From contig NZ_CP077062.1 in NCBI RefSeq assembly GCF_019039255.1, positions 682,001 through 746,000 on the forward strand: a DNA stretch of 64,000 nt, read 5' to 3'. The notes beneath the pieces are model-generated. The model saw only the letters and a list, made by a program, of their open reading frames with translations, searched no databases and was not told the origin of the DNA. The stretch comes from Nocardioides panacis (GTDB lineage: Bacteria > Actinomycetota > Actinomycetes > Propionibacteriales > Nocardioidaceae). The position numbers were made by a program, and so were the translations under genes. Position 1 is the first letter of the stretch; every line of letters begins with the position of its first letter. Of this stretch, positions 18,145 through 27,953 are shown in pieces.

Positions 18145-20301
18145 GTGAGCGAAACGACCACGACCCCTGCAGCCAGCGACTCCGAGCCCGCGGGCTCCAA
18201 GCGCCGTGCCGGCGGTCTGTCCGGCATGCTGCTGCCCGAGCTCAAGCAGATGGCGGGCGGCCTGGGCATCAAGGGCGTCGGCGCCCTGCGCAAGAGCCAG
18301 CTGATCGACGCCATCAAGGCCGCCCAGGCGGGCGGCGGCTCCGGCGGTGGCCCCGGCGGTGGCCCCGGCGGTGGCCAGGCGCAGTCCGGCGCCCCGACGG
18401 AGACCAAGCGGTCCCGCGGCACCACCCCGGCCGCCCAGGCCGAGGCCCCGAAGCAGGAGGCCCCGAAGCAGGAGGCCCCGAAGCAGGAGGCCCCGCGGGC
18501 CGAGTCCGCGCAGTCCGCCCCCGAGCCGCAGGCGCGCAGCGAGCGTCCCGCCCGCAGCGAGCGCCCGGCCCGGGGCGAGCGTCCCGTCGAGGAGCGGTCC
18601 GAGGACCGTTCCGGCGCGGACCGCAGCCGCGGCAACGAGCGGGCCGGCGAGCGCGGCAGTGAGCGCCCGAACGACCGCGGCGGCGACCAGGGCGCGGAGA
18701 CCTCCGAGCGTGGCCCGCGCGGCCAGCAGAACGCCGGCACCCAGGGCGGTCAGCAGCACCAGGGCGGCAACCAGGGCAACCAGGGCGGCAACCAGGGCAA
18801 CCAGGGCGGCAACCAGGGCAACCAGGGCGGCAACCAGGGCAACCAGGGCGGCCAGCAGAACCAGGGCGGCCAGCAGAACCAGGGCGGCCAGCAGAACCAG
18901 GGCAACCGCAACGACGACCGGGACGAGGAGGGCGGCCGCCGCAACCGGCGTCGCCGCGGCCGCGACCGCGCCGACCGCAACGACAACCGCTCCGACAACC
19001 GGAACGACGGGCGCAACGACGGGCGCAACGACGGCCGGGGCGACAACCGGAACGACGGGCGCAACGACGGCCGGAACGACGGGCGCAGCGACCGCAACGA
19101 CCGGAGCAGCCGCGGCAGCCGCAACGAGCCCGACACCACGGTCCTCGAGGACGACGTCCTGGTGCCGGCCGCCGGCATCCTCGACGTGCTGGACAACTAC
19201 GCCTTCGTGCGGACCAGCGGCTACCTGCCCGGCTCGGACGACGTCTACGTCTCCCTGTCGATGGTCCGCCGGCTCGGCCTGCGCCGCGGCGACGCGATCA
19301 CCGGCCAGGTGCGCCAGCCCCGCGAGGGCGAGCGCAAGGAGAAGTTCAACCCGATGGTGCGCATCGACACCATCAACGGCGCCGACCCGGAGGCCGCCAA
19401 GGGCCGGGTCGAGTTCCAGAAGCTCACCCCGCTCTACGCCTCGGAGCGGCTGCGCCTCGAGACCGACTCGGCCAACCTGATCGGCCGCGTCATCGACATC
19501 GCCGCGCCGATCGGCAAGGGCCAGCGTGGGCTGATCGTGTCGCCCTCCAAGGCCGGCAAGACGATGATCATGCAGTCCATCGCGAACTCGATCACCACGA
19601 ACAACCCCGAGTGCCACCTCATGGTGGTGCTGGTCGACGAGCGTCCCGAGGAGGTCACCGACTTCGAGCGCTCGGTCAAGGGCGAGGTCATCTCCTCGAC
19701 GTTCGACCGGCCGGCCAGCGACCACACCGCGGTCGCCGAGCTGGCCATCGAGCGTGCCAAGCGCCTCGTCGAGCTCGGCCACGACGTGGTCGTGCTGCTC
19801 GACGGCATCACCCGGCTGGGCCGGGCGTACAACCTGGCCGCCCCGGCCAGCGGCCGGATCCTGTCCGGCGGCGTGGACTCCGCCGCGCTCTACCCGCCGA
19901 AGCGCTTCTTCGGTGCCGCCCGCAACATCGAGGACGGCGGCTCGCTGACGATCCTGGCCACCGCGCTGATCGAGAGCGGCTCGAAGATGGACGAGGTGAT
20001 CTTCGAGGAGTTCAAGGGCACCGGCAACATGGAGATTCGGCTGCGCCGCGACTTCGCGGACAAGCGGATCTTCCCGGCGATCGACGCCGTGCAGTCCGGC
20101 ACCCGCCGCGAGGAGCTCCTGATGAGCAAGGAGGAGCTGTCCATCGTCTGGAAGCTCCGCCGGGTGCTCTCGGGACTCGACAGCCAGCAGGCCCTCGAGC
20201 TGCTCCTCGAGCGGCTCAAGAAGTCCTCGAGCAACTACGAGTTCCTGACCCAGGTCCAGAAGACGACGCCGACCGTGAGCGGTCGCGGCGACAAGGACTA
20301 A
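18145..20301 (+). CDS. rho: transcription termination factor Rho with long disordered insert
   Basis: Hexameric RNA helicase of 718 residues, much longer than E. coli Rho (419) because of an actinobacterial N-terminal insert. The Rho_N (SAP-like) helix pair is near residues 25-60. A disordered region at roughly 62-332 contains Gly-Pro, APKQE, GGNQGNQ/GGQQNQ and RNDG repeats. An RNA-binding cold-shock fold (SGYLPGSDDVYVS) and the ATPase domain follow. The ATPase has Walker A (SPSKAGKT), Walker B region (VVVLLDGITRLGRAYN) and DERPEEVTDFER. GTG 18145 is preceded by AAGGA; the frame upstream is open but not conserved. Confidence 0.96.
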   Translation: MSETTTTPAASDSEPAGSKRRAGGLSGMLLPELKQMAGGLGIKGVGALRKSQLIDAIKAAQAGGGSGGGPGGGPGGGQAQSGAPTETKRSRGTTPAAQAEAPKQEAPKQEAPKQEAPRAESAQSAPEPQARSERPARSERPARGERPVEERSEDRSGADRSRGNERAGERGSERPNDRGGDQGAETSERGPRGQQNAGTQGGQQHQGGNQGNQGGNQGNQGGNQGNQGGNQGNQGGQQNQGGQQNQGGQQNQGNRNDDRDEEGGRRNRRRRGRDRADRNDNRSDNRNDGRNDGRNDGRGDNRNDGRNDGRNDGRSDRNDRSSRGSRNEPDTTVLEDDVLVPAAGILDVLDNYAFVRTSGYLPGSDDVYVSLSMVRRLGLRRGDAITGQVRQPREGERKEKFNPMVRIDTINGADPEAAKGRVEFQKLTPLYASERLRLETDSANLIGRVIDIAAPIGKGQRGLIVSPSKAGKTMIMQSIANSITTNNPECHLMVVLVDERPEEVTDFERSVKGEVISSTFDRPASDHTAVAELAIERAKRLVELGHDVVVLLDGITRLGRAYNLAAPASGRILSGGVDSAALYPPKRFFGAARNIEDGGSLTILATALIESGSKMDEVIFEEFKGTGNMEIRLRRDFADKRIFPAIDAVQSGTRREELLMSKEELSIVWKLRRVLSGLDSQQALELLLERLKKSSSNYEFLTQVQKTTPTVSGRGDKD
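18763..18900 (+). repeat. in-frame tandem repeats in rho (4 x 21 nt, then 3 x 18 nt)
   Basis: Four perfect or near-perfect 21-nt units encode GGNQGNQ (18763-18846). Three 18-nt units encode GGQQNQ (18847-18900). They lie inside the disordered Rho insert, and slippage here would change repeat number without shifting frame. A separate 15-nt unit encoding EAPKQ is repeated three times at 18442-18486. Confidence 0.9.
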
Positions 20302-20352
20302 GCCGGGACCGAGCGGGAAGAAACCGGCCCACCCCGCGGGTTGAGAAGGCTG

Positions 20353-20390
20353 CAGGGAGCCGATTGGCGCAGTGCCAGGGCTCCCTGGCA
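20353..20390 (+). terminator. overlapping inverted repeats after rho
   Basis: Two mutually exclusive stems share the same bases. CAGGGAGCC (20353-20361) pairs with GGCTCCCTG (20379-20387), and GCCAGGG (from 20374) pairs with CCCTGGC (to 20389). The element lies between the rho stop and rpmE with no T-tract. It could be a terminator for rho or a switchable leader for rpmE; the sequence does not decide which. Confidence 0.45.
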
Positions 20391-20465
20391 GACTGGATGG
20401 CTGGTTCCGGTTCACGTTCCCCGTGAGGGGACGACCCGGCGACCGAACCCCTCGAGAGGAAAACC

Positions 20466-20690
20466 ATGAAGAAGAACACGCACCCGGAGTACACCGAGAC
20501 CTCGGTGACCTGCACCTGCGGCAACACGTTCACCACCCGCAGCACCGTCAACAGCGGCACGATCCGCTCCGACGTGTGCTCGCAGTGCCACCCGTTCTAC
20601 ACCGGCAAGCAGAAGATCCTCGACACCGGCGGCCGCGTCGCCCGGTTCGAGAAGCGCTACGCCGCCAAGACGGCGGACGCGAAGAAGTAG
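20466..20690 (+). CDS. rpmE: 50S ribosomal protein L31, zinc-binding type
   Basis: Ribosomal protein L31 of 74 residues. It is the C+ (zinc) form, with paired cysteines in TCTCGNTF and [13 protein letters not shown]. The C-terminal tail is Lys/Ala-rich ([12 protein letters not shown]). A GAGAGGAAAACC ribosome-binding site precedes the ATG. The C+ form is usually the constitutive copy and acts as a zinc reserve when a C- paralogue replaces it under zinc limitation; no paralogue is in this window. Confidence 0.97.
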   Translation: MKKNTHPEYTETSVTCTCGNTFTTRSTVNSGTIRSDVCSQCHPFYTGKQKILDTGGRVARFEKRYAAKTADAKK

Positions 20691-20698
20691 CTCCAGCC

Positions 20699-20735
20699 GA
20701 GCGCCGGCCCCCGCAGCAGCGGAGGGTCGGCGCTC
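20699..20735 (+). terminator. terminator hairpin after rpmE
   Basis: A 12-bp stem (GAGCGCCGGCCC with GGGTCGGCGCTC, one G-T pair) and a 13-base loop begin 8 bases after the rpmE stop. A moderately T-rich sequence (TGTCTGTGTCC) follows. Confidence 0.7.
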
Positions 20736-20769
20736 TGTCTGTGTCCGGACCCATCTGCGGGAGGCAAGC

Positions 20770-21852
20770 ATGTTCGAGGCGGTCGAAGGACTGGTGACCG
20801 AGCACGGTGAGCTCGAGCACCGGCTCGCGGACCCGAGCATCCACGCCGACCAGGGTCTGGCCAAGCGGCTCAACCAGCGCTACGCCGAGCTGTCCGCGAT
20901 CGTGCGCGCGTACGACGAGTGGCTGCGGCTCGGCGACGACATCGGGGCCGCCCGCGAGCTCGCCCACGAGGACGCCTCGTTCGCGGAGGAGGCCGAGGTG
21001 CTCTCCGAGCGACGGGTGGTCGCCGAGGAGCGGCTGCGGCACCTGCTGGTGCCCCGCGACGCCGCGGACTCCAAGGACGCGCTGCTGGAGATCAAGTCCG
21101 GCGAGGGCGGCGAGGAGTCGGCGCTGTTCGCCGGCGACCTGCTGCGGATGTACACCCGCTACGCCGAGCGGCGCGGCTGGAAGACCGAGCAGCTCGACGC
21201 CAACGAGTCCGACCTCGGCGGCTACAAGTCGGTCACGGTCGCGGTGAAGGCCAAGGGCACCCCCGAGCCCGGAGAGGCGCCCTACGCGCTGCTGAAGTTC
21301 GAGGGCGGCGTGCACCGCGTGCAGCGGGTCCCGGTCACCGAGAGCCAGGGCCGCGTGCACACCTCCGCGGCCGGCGTCCTGGTGATGCCGGAGGCCGAGC
21401 AGGTCGACGTCACCATCGAGGAGAAGGACATCCGGATCGACGTGTTCCGCTCGTCGGGCCCCGGCGGCCAGTCGGTGAACACCACCGACTCCGCGGTGCG
21501 GATCACCCACCTGCCGACCGGGATCGTGGTCAGCTGCCAGAACGAGAAGAGCCAGCTGCAGAACCGCGAGCAGGCGATGCGCATCCTGCGGGCCCGGCTG
21601 CTGCAGGCCGCCCAGGACACCGCGGACGCCGAGGCGTCGGACGCCCGCCGCTCGCAGGTCCGCACGGTCGACCGCTCGGAGCGGATCCGGACCTACAACT
21701 ACCCCGAGAACCGGATCTCCGACCACCGCACCGGCTACAAGTCCTACAACCTCGACGCGGTCCTCGACGGCGACCTGGAGGCGGTCATCACCTCCTGCGT
21801 CGAGGCCGACCTCGCGACCCGGCTCGACGCGATCGAGTCCCAGACCTCGTGA
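20770..21852 (+). CDS. prfA: peptide chain release factor 1
   Basis: Class I release factor of 360 residues that recognises UAA/UAG. The tripeptide anticodon is PVT ([14 protein letters not shown]), which identifies RF1 rather than RF2. The catalytic GGQ lies near residue 232 ([16 protein letters not shown]). A TGCGGGAGGCAAGC ribosome-binding site precedes the ATG. The stop overlaps prmC (GTGA), whose product methylates this same GGQ glutamine. Confidence 0.97.
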   Translation: MFEAVEGLVTEHGELEHRLADPSIHADQGLAKRLNQRYAELSAIVRAYDEWLRLGDDIGAARELAHEDASFAEEAEVLSERRVVAEERLRHLLVPRDAADSKDALLEIKSGEGGEESALFAGDLLRMYTRYAERRGWKTEQLDANESDLGGYKSVTVAVKAKGTPEPGEAPYALLKFEGGVHRVQRVPVTESQGRVHTSAAGVLVMPEAEQVDVTIEEKDIRIDVFRSSGPGGQSVNTTDSAVRITHLPTGIVVSCQNEKSQLQNREQAMRILRARLLQAAQDTADAEASDARRSQVRTVDRSERIRTYNYPENRISDHRTGYKSYNLDAVLDGDLEAVITSCVEADLATRLDAIESQTS

Positions 21853-22697
21853 CCCGCGAGCTGGTCCGGCAGGCGGCGCTCCGGCTGGCCGACGCCGGCG
21901 TCGCGAGCCCCGACTTCGACGCCGCCGAGCTGCTCGCGCACGTCCTGGGCACCACCCGCTCGCGTCTCGGGCTGGTCGACGCGGTGACGCCCGAGCAGGC
22001 CGAGACGTACGACGCGCTGGTCACCCGCCGCGCCGCCCGCGAGCCGCTCCAGCACCTCACCGGGTCCGCCGCGTTCCGCTACGTCGAGCTCGCGGTGGGG
22101 CCCGGGGTGTTCGTCCCGCGCCCGGAGACCGAGCTGCTCGCCGGCTGGGCCGTCGAGCAGGCCGCGGCCGTGGTCGCCGCGGGCCGGGTGCCGGTCGTCG
22201 TCGACCTCTGCACGGGGTCCGGGGCGATCGCGCTCGCGGTCGCGACCGAGGTCCCCACGGCCGAGGTGCACGCCGTCGAGCTCGGCGACCCGGCGGTCGA
22301 GTGGGCGGCCCGCAACCTCTCCGGCACCGGCGTCGACCTGCGGCACGGCGACATGGCCGACGCCTTCCCCGACCTGGACGGCACCGTCGACGTGGTGGTC
22401 TGCAACCCGCCCTACATCCCGCTGGACGCCTACGAGTCGGTCGCCCCCGAGGCCAGGGACCACGACCCCGAGCTGGCGCTGTTCTCCGGCCAGGACGGCC
22501 TGGTCGCGATGCGGGTGGTGGAGCGGGTCGCGGCCCGCCTGCTGGTGCCCTCCGGCGTGGTCGGCGCCGAGCACGCCGACGCGCAGGGCAGCTCCGCGCC
22601 GGCGGTCTTCGTGGCCACCGGTCGCTGGTCCGACGTACGCGACCACGCGGACCTGGCAGGTCGCTCCCGCTTCGTGACCGCGCGACTGGCACGATGA
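21849..22697 (+). CDS. prmC: release factor glutamine methyltransferase
   Basis: SAM-dependent N5-glutamine methyltransferase of 282 residues that modifies the GGQ motif of RF1/RF2. An N-terminal substrate-binding helical domain is followed by the SAM motif [14 protein letters not shown] and the diagnostic NPPY tetrapeptide ([13 protein letters not shown]). The C-terminus ([14 protein letters not shown]) matches the family. GTG 21849 overlaps the prfA stop, the usual coupling of enzyme and substrate. Confidence 0.95.
   Translation: MTRELVRQAALRLADAGVASPDFDAAELLAHVLGTTRSRLGLVDAVTPEQAETYDALVTRRAAREPLQHLTGSAAFRYVELAVGPGVFVPRPETELLAGWAVEQAAAVVAAGRVPVVVDLCTGSGAIALAVATEVPTAEVHAVELGDPAVEWAARNLSGTGVDLRHGDMADAFPDLDGTVDVVVCNPPYIPLDAYESVAPEARDHDPELALFSGQDGLVAMRVVERVAARLLVPSGVVGAEHADAQGSSAPAVFVATGRWSDVRDHADLAGRSRFVTARLAR
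22690..22695 (+). promoter_or_regulatory. -10-like box before the Sua5/YwlC gene
   Basis: CACGAT inside the 3' end of prmC ends 6 bases before the GTG at 22702. This is the leaderless spacing seen at many genes of this window. Confidence 0.35.
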
Positions 22698-22701
22698 CGG
22701 G

Positions 22702-23388
22702 GTGCCAGACGTGATCGACGACCAGCCCGCCGCGCAGCGGTTCTCCACCGCCGAGGAGACCGAGCGGGAGGCAGGCATCGCGAACGCCGCCCTCGCGGTG
22801 CAGCGCGGGCAGCTCGTGGTGCTGCCGACCGACACGGTCTACGGGATCGGCGCCGACGCCTTCGACCCCGAGTCGGTGCGCCGGCTGCTGGCCGCCAAGG
22901 GCCGGGGCCGGGAGATGCCGCCCCCGGTGCTGGTGTCCGCGCCGACGACCCTCGACGCGCTCGCGGTCGGTGTCCCGTCGTACGCCCGGGCGCTGATCAC
23001 CGAGCTGTGGCCCGGGCCGCTCACGCTGGTCTGCCGGCAGCAGCCCTCGCTGCAGTGGGACCTCGGCGACACCCGGGGGACCGTCGCGGTCCGGATGCCC
23101 GACCACGAGGTCGCCCTCGAGCTGCTCGCGCGCACCGGCCCGCTCGCCGTCAGCAGCGCCAACCGGACCGGGCTCCCGGCGGCCACGGACGCCGACCAGG
23201 CCGAGGCGATGCTCGGCTCGTCGGTCGCGGTCATCCTCGACGGCGGTCCGACGCCCGGCGCGCTGCCGTCCACCATCGTCGACGTCACCGGGCCGGCCGG
23301 CCGGGTGCTGCGGCTGGGTGCGGTCTCGCTCGAGCGGCTCAACGAGATCGTCGCGCCGCTCGGCGTCGAGATCTCCGACGAGGGCTAG
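22702..23388 (+). CDS. L-threonylcarbamoyladenylate synthase (Sua5/YwlC/TsaC family)
   Basis: A 228-residue YrdC-domain protein that makes threonylcarbamoyl-AMP, the first step of the t6A37 tRNA modification. Conserved segments are VVLPTDTVYGIGADAF, AKGRGREMPPPVLV, WPGPLTLV, VAVRMPDH and AVSSANRTG. No C-terminal Sua5 domain is present, so it is the short TsaC type. It follows prmC by 4 bases and precedes the WecA-like gene by 5 bases. Confidence 0.93.
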   Translation: MPDVIDDQPAAQRFSTAEETEREAGIANAALAVQRGQLVVLPTDTVYGIGADAFDPESVRRLLAAKGRGREMPPPVLVSAPTTLDALAVGVPSYARALITELWPGPLTLVCRQQPSLQWDLGDTRGTVAVRMPDHEVALELLARTGPLAVSSANRTGLPAATDADQAEAMLGSSVAVILDGGPTPGALPSTIVDVTGPAGRVLRLGAVSLERLNEIVAPLGVEISDEG

Positions 23389-23393
23389 GACCC

Positions 23394-24527
23394 GTGCGCG
23401 AGTACCTCACCGTCTTCCTGGTCGCCGCGGTCGTGACCTACCTGCTCGGCGTGGTGGCGCGCGAGATCGCGCTGCGGACCGGGGCGGTCGCCCGGGTCCG
23501 GGACCGCGACGTGCACGCCGTCCCGATCCCGTACTTCGGCGGGGTGGCGATGCTCGGGGGACTGGCGGCGGCGTACCTCGTGGCGCACCGGCTGCCGTTC
23601 CTCTCGCTCAGCGACAACCAGGTCTTCCACGACGCGAAGTTCGTGCTGATCGGCGGCGCGATGATCTGCCTGCTCGGGGTGCTGGACGACCTGTTCGAGC
23701 TGGACGCGCTGACCAAGCTCGGCGGCCAGGTGCTCGCCGCCGGCTTCCTGGTGATCAACCAGGTGCAGTTCTTCGCCATCCAGCTGCCGGGCCGCGGCCA
23801 GTTCAGCCTGGACAGCACGCAGGCGGCACTGATCAGCGTGGTGGTGGTGGTGGCGACCGTGAACGCGGTGAACTTCGTGGACGGCCTCGACGGCCTGGCC
23901 GCCGGCGTCGTGGGGATCGGCGCGGTGGCGTTCTTCGCCTTCGCCTACAAGCTCGCGGACGCCAACGACGAGACGCTCGCGATCAGCGCCGCCCTGCTCT
24001 GCGCCGCGCTCGGCGGGGCGTGCGCGGGGTTCCTGCCGCACAACTTCTTCCCGGCCCGGATCTTCATGGGCGACTCGGGCTCGATGCTGATCGGCCTGGT
24101 GCTGGCCGGCTCGGCGCTCAGCCTGACGGGCCAGTTCGCCACCGTGGACATGACCCAGGGCGCCGGCGGCTCGCAGGCCAGCCTGCTGCCCACGCTGCTG
24201 CCGATCATCCTGCCGATCTCGATCCTCGTGGTGCCGTTCGCGGACCTGGTGCTGGCGGTGATCCGGAGGACCCGGGCCGGCCGGTCGCCCTTCTCGCCCG
24301 ACAAGGAGCACCTGCACCACCGGATGCTCGAGATCGGCCACTCGCACCGCCGCGCGGTGCTGATCATGTGGCTGTGGGCCGGGCTGATCGCGTTCGGGGG
24401 AGTGCTGGCCAGTCTCTACGCCAGCCCGCTGACCACGGCGGTGCTGGCCGTCTGGGTGGTGCTGACCGTGGTGCTCACCTTCGTGCTCCCCCCGCGTGCA
24501 GCGTCCACGGGTGACCGGCTGAGTTGA
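23394..24527 (+). CDS. WecA/TagO-type undecaprenyl-phosphate glycosyl-1-phosphate transferase
   Basis: Polytopic membrane enzyme of the MraY/WecA family, 377 residues. It transfers a sugar-1-phosphate, probably GlcNAc-1-P, to undecaprenyl phosphate and so starts a cell-wall glycopolymer. The acidic motifs LGVLDDLFELD and NFVDGLDGLAAG and the cytoplasmic His motif HLHHRM are all present, along with about ten or eleven hydrophobic segments. GTG 23394 follows the upstream gene closely. Together with the LCP protein at 10081 it implies a teichoic-acid-like or arabinogalactan-like polymer. Confidence 0.93.
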   Translation: MREYLTVFLVAAVVTYLLGVVAREIALRTGAVARVRDRDVHAVPIPYFGGVAMLGGLAAAYLVAHRLPFLSLSDNQVFHDAKFVLIGGAMICLLGVLDDLFELDALTKLGGQVLAAGFLVINQVQFFAIQLPGRGQFSLDSTQAALISVVVVVATVNAVNFVDGLDGLAAGVVGIGAVAFFAFAYKLADANDETLAISAALLCAALGGACAGFLPHNFFPARIFMGDSGSMLIGLVLAGSALSLTGQFATVDMTQGAGGSQASLLPTLLPIILPISILVVPFADLVLAVIRRTRAGRSPFSPDKEHLHHRMLEIGHSHRRAVLIMWLWAGLIAFGGVLASLYASPLTTAVLAVWVVLTVVLTFVLPPRAASTGDRLS

Positions 24528-24674
24528 CGGGCGATATCGCCTGGGTCAGGGTGGGATGCACCCTCTCGATTATCGGGTTGCCCGGACCTTGTGCTAGTTT
24601 TCACAAGCGCTCAGCAAACGCTCAGGAACTCCCGCTGGACGCCGCCCCCGCCCCGCCACAGATCGGCCGCCGAC

Positions 24675-25163
24675 ATGACGACCGCACGCGTGACCTCCGG
24701 GTCCACCGCCAGGCCTGACCGCCCGGCGACCGTAGGCGGACAAGTGCGCGCGGCCCTTCTCCTCACCGCCCTCCTCGGCCTGCTCGGCACCGGTCTCGGT
24801 GCGCTGCTCGGCGGCTCGCCCGCCGCCCTGGGTGCGGTCGTCGGCTTCGCGATGGTGCTGGTCTTCTTCGGCACCGGTGCCGTGGTGGTCAACGCGGTCG
24901 CCTCGGTCAGCCCGGCCGCCTCGATGCTCGTCGCGCTGCTGACCTACACGCTCCAGGTGGTGCTCGTGGGCGTGGTGTTCGCGGCCCTCGACCGCAGCGG
25001 AGCCCTGGACGGCCCGGTCGACCGGACCTGGGCGGGCGGGGCCGTCGTGGTCGCGACGCTGGTTTGGTTGGTGTCTCACATCATCTCCGTGACCCGGTCC
25101 CGGCAGCCCCTCTACGACCTCCCCGAGCGGCCCTCGGAGGGCCTGGACGCGAGTGCGCGATGA
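24675..25163 (+). CDS. putative ATP synthase protein I (AtpI-like) membrane protein
   Basis: A 162-residue protein with about four transmembrane segments (ALLLTALLGLLGTGLGALLGG, AVVGFAMVLVFFGTGAVVV and two more). It lies just upstream of the ATP synthase genes, the place of AtpI-like assembly proteins in Actinobacteria, which help c-ring assembly. The assignment rests on position and topology rather than a motif. ATG 24675 is chosen; the frame is open to 24591. The 147-bp region before it contains a direct repeat of CGCTCAG. Confidence 0.65.
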   Translation: MTTARVTSGSTARPDRPATVGGQVRAALLLTALLGLLGTGLGALLGGSPAALGAVVGFAMVLVFFGTGAVVVNAVASVSPAASMLVALLTYTLQVVLVGVVFAALDRSGALDGPVDRTWAGGAVVVATLVWLVSHIISVTRSRQPLYDLPERPSEGLDASAR

Positions 25164-25193
25164 CACTCCTTCACTGCTATTGTCCGGTGCGCG

Positions 25194-25427
25194 ATGACTC
25201 AGCAGCATCCGCAGAAACCTCCACCCCGAGGCGGGGACCCCTGGCACGCGTACGGGTACATCGTCTCGGGAGTGTTCCTGTACGGCTTCCTGGGCTGGCT
25301 GGCCGACCGCTGGCTGGGCACCACGTTCCTGGTCGCGATCGGGATCCTGGTGGGCGCCGGGTTCGGCATCTACATGACCATTGCTCGGTTCGACGCTCTG
25401 CCTCGAAGGCAGAAAGAAGAGAAGTAG
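25194..25427 (+). CDS. AtpZ/AtpI family protein
   Basis: A 77-residue membrane protein with two hydrophobic helices (YIVSGVFLYGFLGWLADRWLG and FLVAIGILVGAGFGIYMTIARF). It matches the AtpZ/AtpI family, which works with AtpI in inserting the c-subunit ring or in Mg/Ca handling. It lies 10 bases before the atpB GTG and is presumably the first or second gene of the ATP synthase operon. Confidence 0.8.
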   Translation: MTQQHPQKPPPRGGDPWHAYGYIVSGVFLYGFLGWLADRWLGTTFLVAIGILVGAGFGIYMTIARFDALPRRQKEEK

Positions 25428-25437
25428 GGGTACCACG

Positions 25438-26235
25438 GTGAGCCTGGCAGGAAGTGTCGTGATCTCGACCGAGGAGTTCGTCCCCCCGGGGCCGGGCGAC
25501 TTCGAGCTGCCCGACGTCTTCACGATCGCGGGCGTGGGCGTCACCAAGCCCATGCTCCAGCTCGTGCTGGCGGGCGTGCTGGTGTTCGGGTTCCTCTACC
25601 TGGCCTCGCGCAAGCGGGCGATGGTCCCCGGCAAGCTCCAGTTCGCCGGCGAGAGCGCCTACGGCTTCGTCCGCAACTCCGTGGCCCGCGACATCATCGG
25701 CAGCCACGACTTCATGCGCTTCGTGCCCTACCTGGTGACGGTCTTCTTCTTCATCCTGCTGAACAACTTCTTCGGCTCGATCCCGTTCATCCAGTTCCCG
25801 ACGTTCTCGCGCTCGGGCATGGTCTACGGGCTCGCCGCGCTGTCCTGGATCGTCTACAACTACGTGGGCATCCGGAAGCACGGCTTCCTGGGCTACCTCA
25901 AGCTGCAGTGCGTCCCCGGCGGCATCACGGGCCCGATCCTGGCCCTGCTCATCCCGCTGGAGTTCATGTCGAACCTGATCGTGCGGCCGGTGACGCTGGC
26001 CCTGCGACTGTTCGCGAACATGTTCGCCGGCCACATCCTGATCCTGCTGTTCGCGGTCGGCGGCGAGTACCTCCTGGTGCACGGCGCCACGCTCATCAAG
26101 CCGGTCGGCATCCTTGCCTGGCTGCTCTTCATCGCGATCAGCTTCCTCGAGCTGCTGGTCCAGTTCCTGCAGGCCTACGTGTTCGTCCTGCTGAACGCCA
26201 TGTACATCTCGGGCGCTCTCGCAGACGAGCACTGA
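25438..26235 (+). CDS. atpB: F0F1 ATP synthase subunit a
   Basis: Membrane subunit a of the proton-translocating ATP synthase, 265 residues with five to six transmembrane segments. The essential stator Arg is in RPVTLALRLFANMFAGH, facing the c-ring Glu. GTG 25438 begins 10 bases after the preceding stop. A genuine in-frame C6 run occurs near the start. Order and spacing with atpE, atpF, atpH, atpA, atpG, atpD and atpC show one operon. Confidence 0.97.
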   Translation: MSLAGSVVISTEEFVPPGPGDFELPDVFTIAGVGVTKPMLQLVLAGVLVFGFLYLASRKRAMVPGKLQFAGESAYGFVRNSVARDIIGSHDFMRFVPYLVTVFFFILLNNFFGSIPFIQFPTFSRSGMVYGLAALSWIVYNYVGIRKHGFLGYLKLQCVPGGITGPILALLIPLEFMSNLIVRPVTLALRLFANMFAGHILILLFAVGGEYLLVHGATLIKPVGILAWLLFIAISFLELLVQFLQAYVFVLLNAMYISGALADEH

Positions 26236-26296
26236 GACGCTTCACCGCCCTACCTGATCGACAGACCTACAAGAGAAACCATCGAAGGGAACCATC

Positions 26297-26500
26297 GTGA
26301 ACGGCAACCTGAACATGATCGGCTACGGCCTCGCCGCCATCGGCCCCGGTGTCGGCATCGGCCTGATCTTCGCCGCCTACATCAACGGTGTGGCTCGCCA
26401 GCCCGAGGCGCAGAGCCGCCTGCAGTCGATCGCCATCCTGGGCTTCGCGCTCGCCGAGGCGCTCGCCATCATCGGCATCGCGCTCGCGTTCGTTCTCTGA
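26297..26500 (+). CDS. atpE: F0F1 ATP synthase subunit c
   Basis: A 67-residue hairpin proteolipid. The first helix contains the Gly-rich [10 protein letters not shown], the polar loop is ARQPE (residues 33-37), and the proton-carrying carboxylate is E54 in [12 protein letters not shown]. No Na+-binding Gln/Ser pattern is evident, so coupling is to protons. GTG start with an AAGGGAACC ribosome-binding site. Confidence 0.97.
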   Translation: MNGNLNMIGYGLAAIGPGVGIGLIFAAYINGVARQPEAQSRLQSIAILGFALAEALAIIGIALAFVL

Positions 26501-26520
26501 TCACCGCCCCACGTCACTGA

Positions 26521-27089
<569 letters not shown>

Positions 27090-27090
<1 letters not shown>

Positions 27091-27899
27091 TGCAGGGCGC
27101 CTCCTCCGACTCGCTCCACGCACTGACCGAGGCCCTGGCCTCGGCGGTCGAGGGCGGCACGGACGCGTCGAAGATCGGCGACGACCTCTTCGGGGTCGCC
27201 GCGGTCCTCCGGCGCGAGCCCGGCCTGCGCCGGGTCGCGACGGACGTGTCCGTCTCGCCGGAGGCCAAGGCCGACCTGCTGCGCGGCATCTTCGCCGAGC
27301 AGATCGACCCCGCGTCGGCGGACCTGGTGGCTCAGGCAGCCGGTCGCCGCTGGGCCGCCTCCCGCGACCTCGCGGACGCCCTCGAGCACCTGGGCGTCGT
27401 CGCGGTCGTGCGGGGCGCCGAGCAGACGGGCAAGGCCGACGACCTCGAGAACGAGCTCTTCGCGTTCGAACGCCTGGTGTCGGGGAGCCCCGAGCTCCGC
27501 GACGCGCTCTCGGACCCCGCCCGCAGCACCGCCGACAAGCGCCGGCTGCTCAACGACCTGCTCGACGGCAAGGCCTCCTCGGCCACCGTCCGGCTGGCCG
27601 AGCAGGCCGTCGCCGGCACGCACCGCACCGTCGTGGTCGCGCTCGAGAGCTACCAGAAGGTGGCCGCCGAGCACCGCAACCGGCTGATCGCCACCGTCCG
27701 GGTGGCCCGCGGCCTCGCGGAGCACGACGCACAGCGCCTGCAGGACGCCCTGGCCCGTCAGTACTCCCGGCCGGTGCACCTCAACGTCGTCGTGGACCCC
27801 GACGTGATCGGCGGGGTGCGGGTGGCGATCGGTGACGACGTCATCGACGGCACCGTCGCGAACCGCCTCGACGACGCACGACGCCAGCTCGCCGGCTGA
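27090..27899 (+). CDS. atpH: F0F1 ATP synthase subunit delta
   Basis: A 269-residue delta (OSCP) subunit of the longer actinobacterial form, not fused to b as in mycobacteria. The C-terminal part (YSRPVHLNVVVDPDVIGGVRV) is the conserved OSCP signature. It connects the stator to the top of the alpha3beta3 hexamer. The ATG overlaps the atpF stop. Confidence 0.95.
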
Positions 27900-27953
27900 C
27901 CGGCACCCCCCGACAACACAGCACGAGATACCCAAGAGAGCAGGGATGAGGAA

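Noticed and set aside
18763-18900. CRISPR-like or intergenic tandem repeat
   Set aside because: The repeats are contiguous, in frame, and encode GGNQGNQ/GGQQNQ within rho; there are no spacers.
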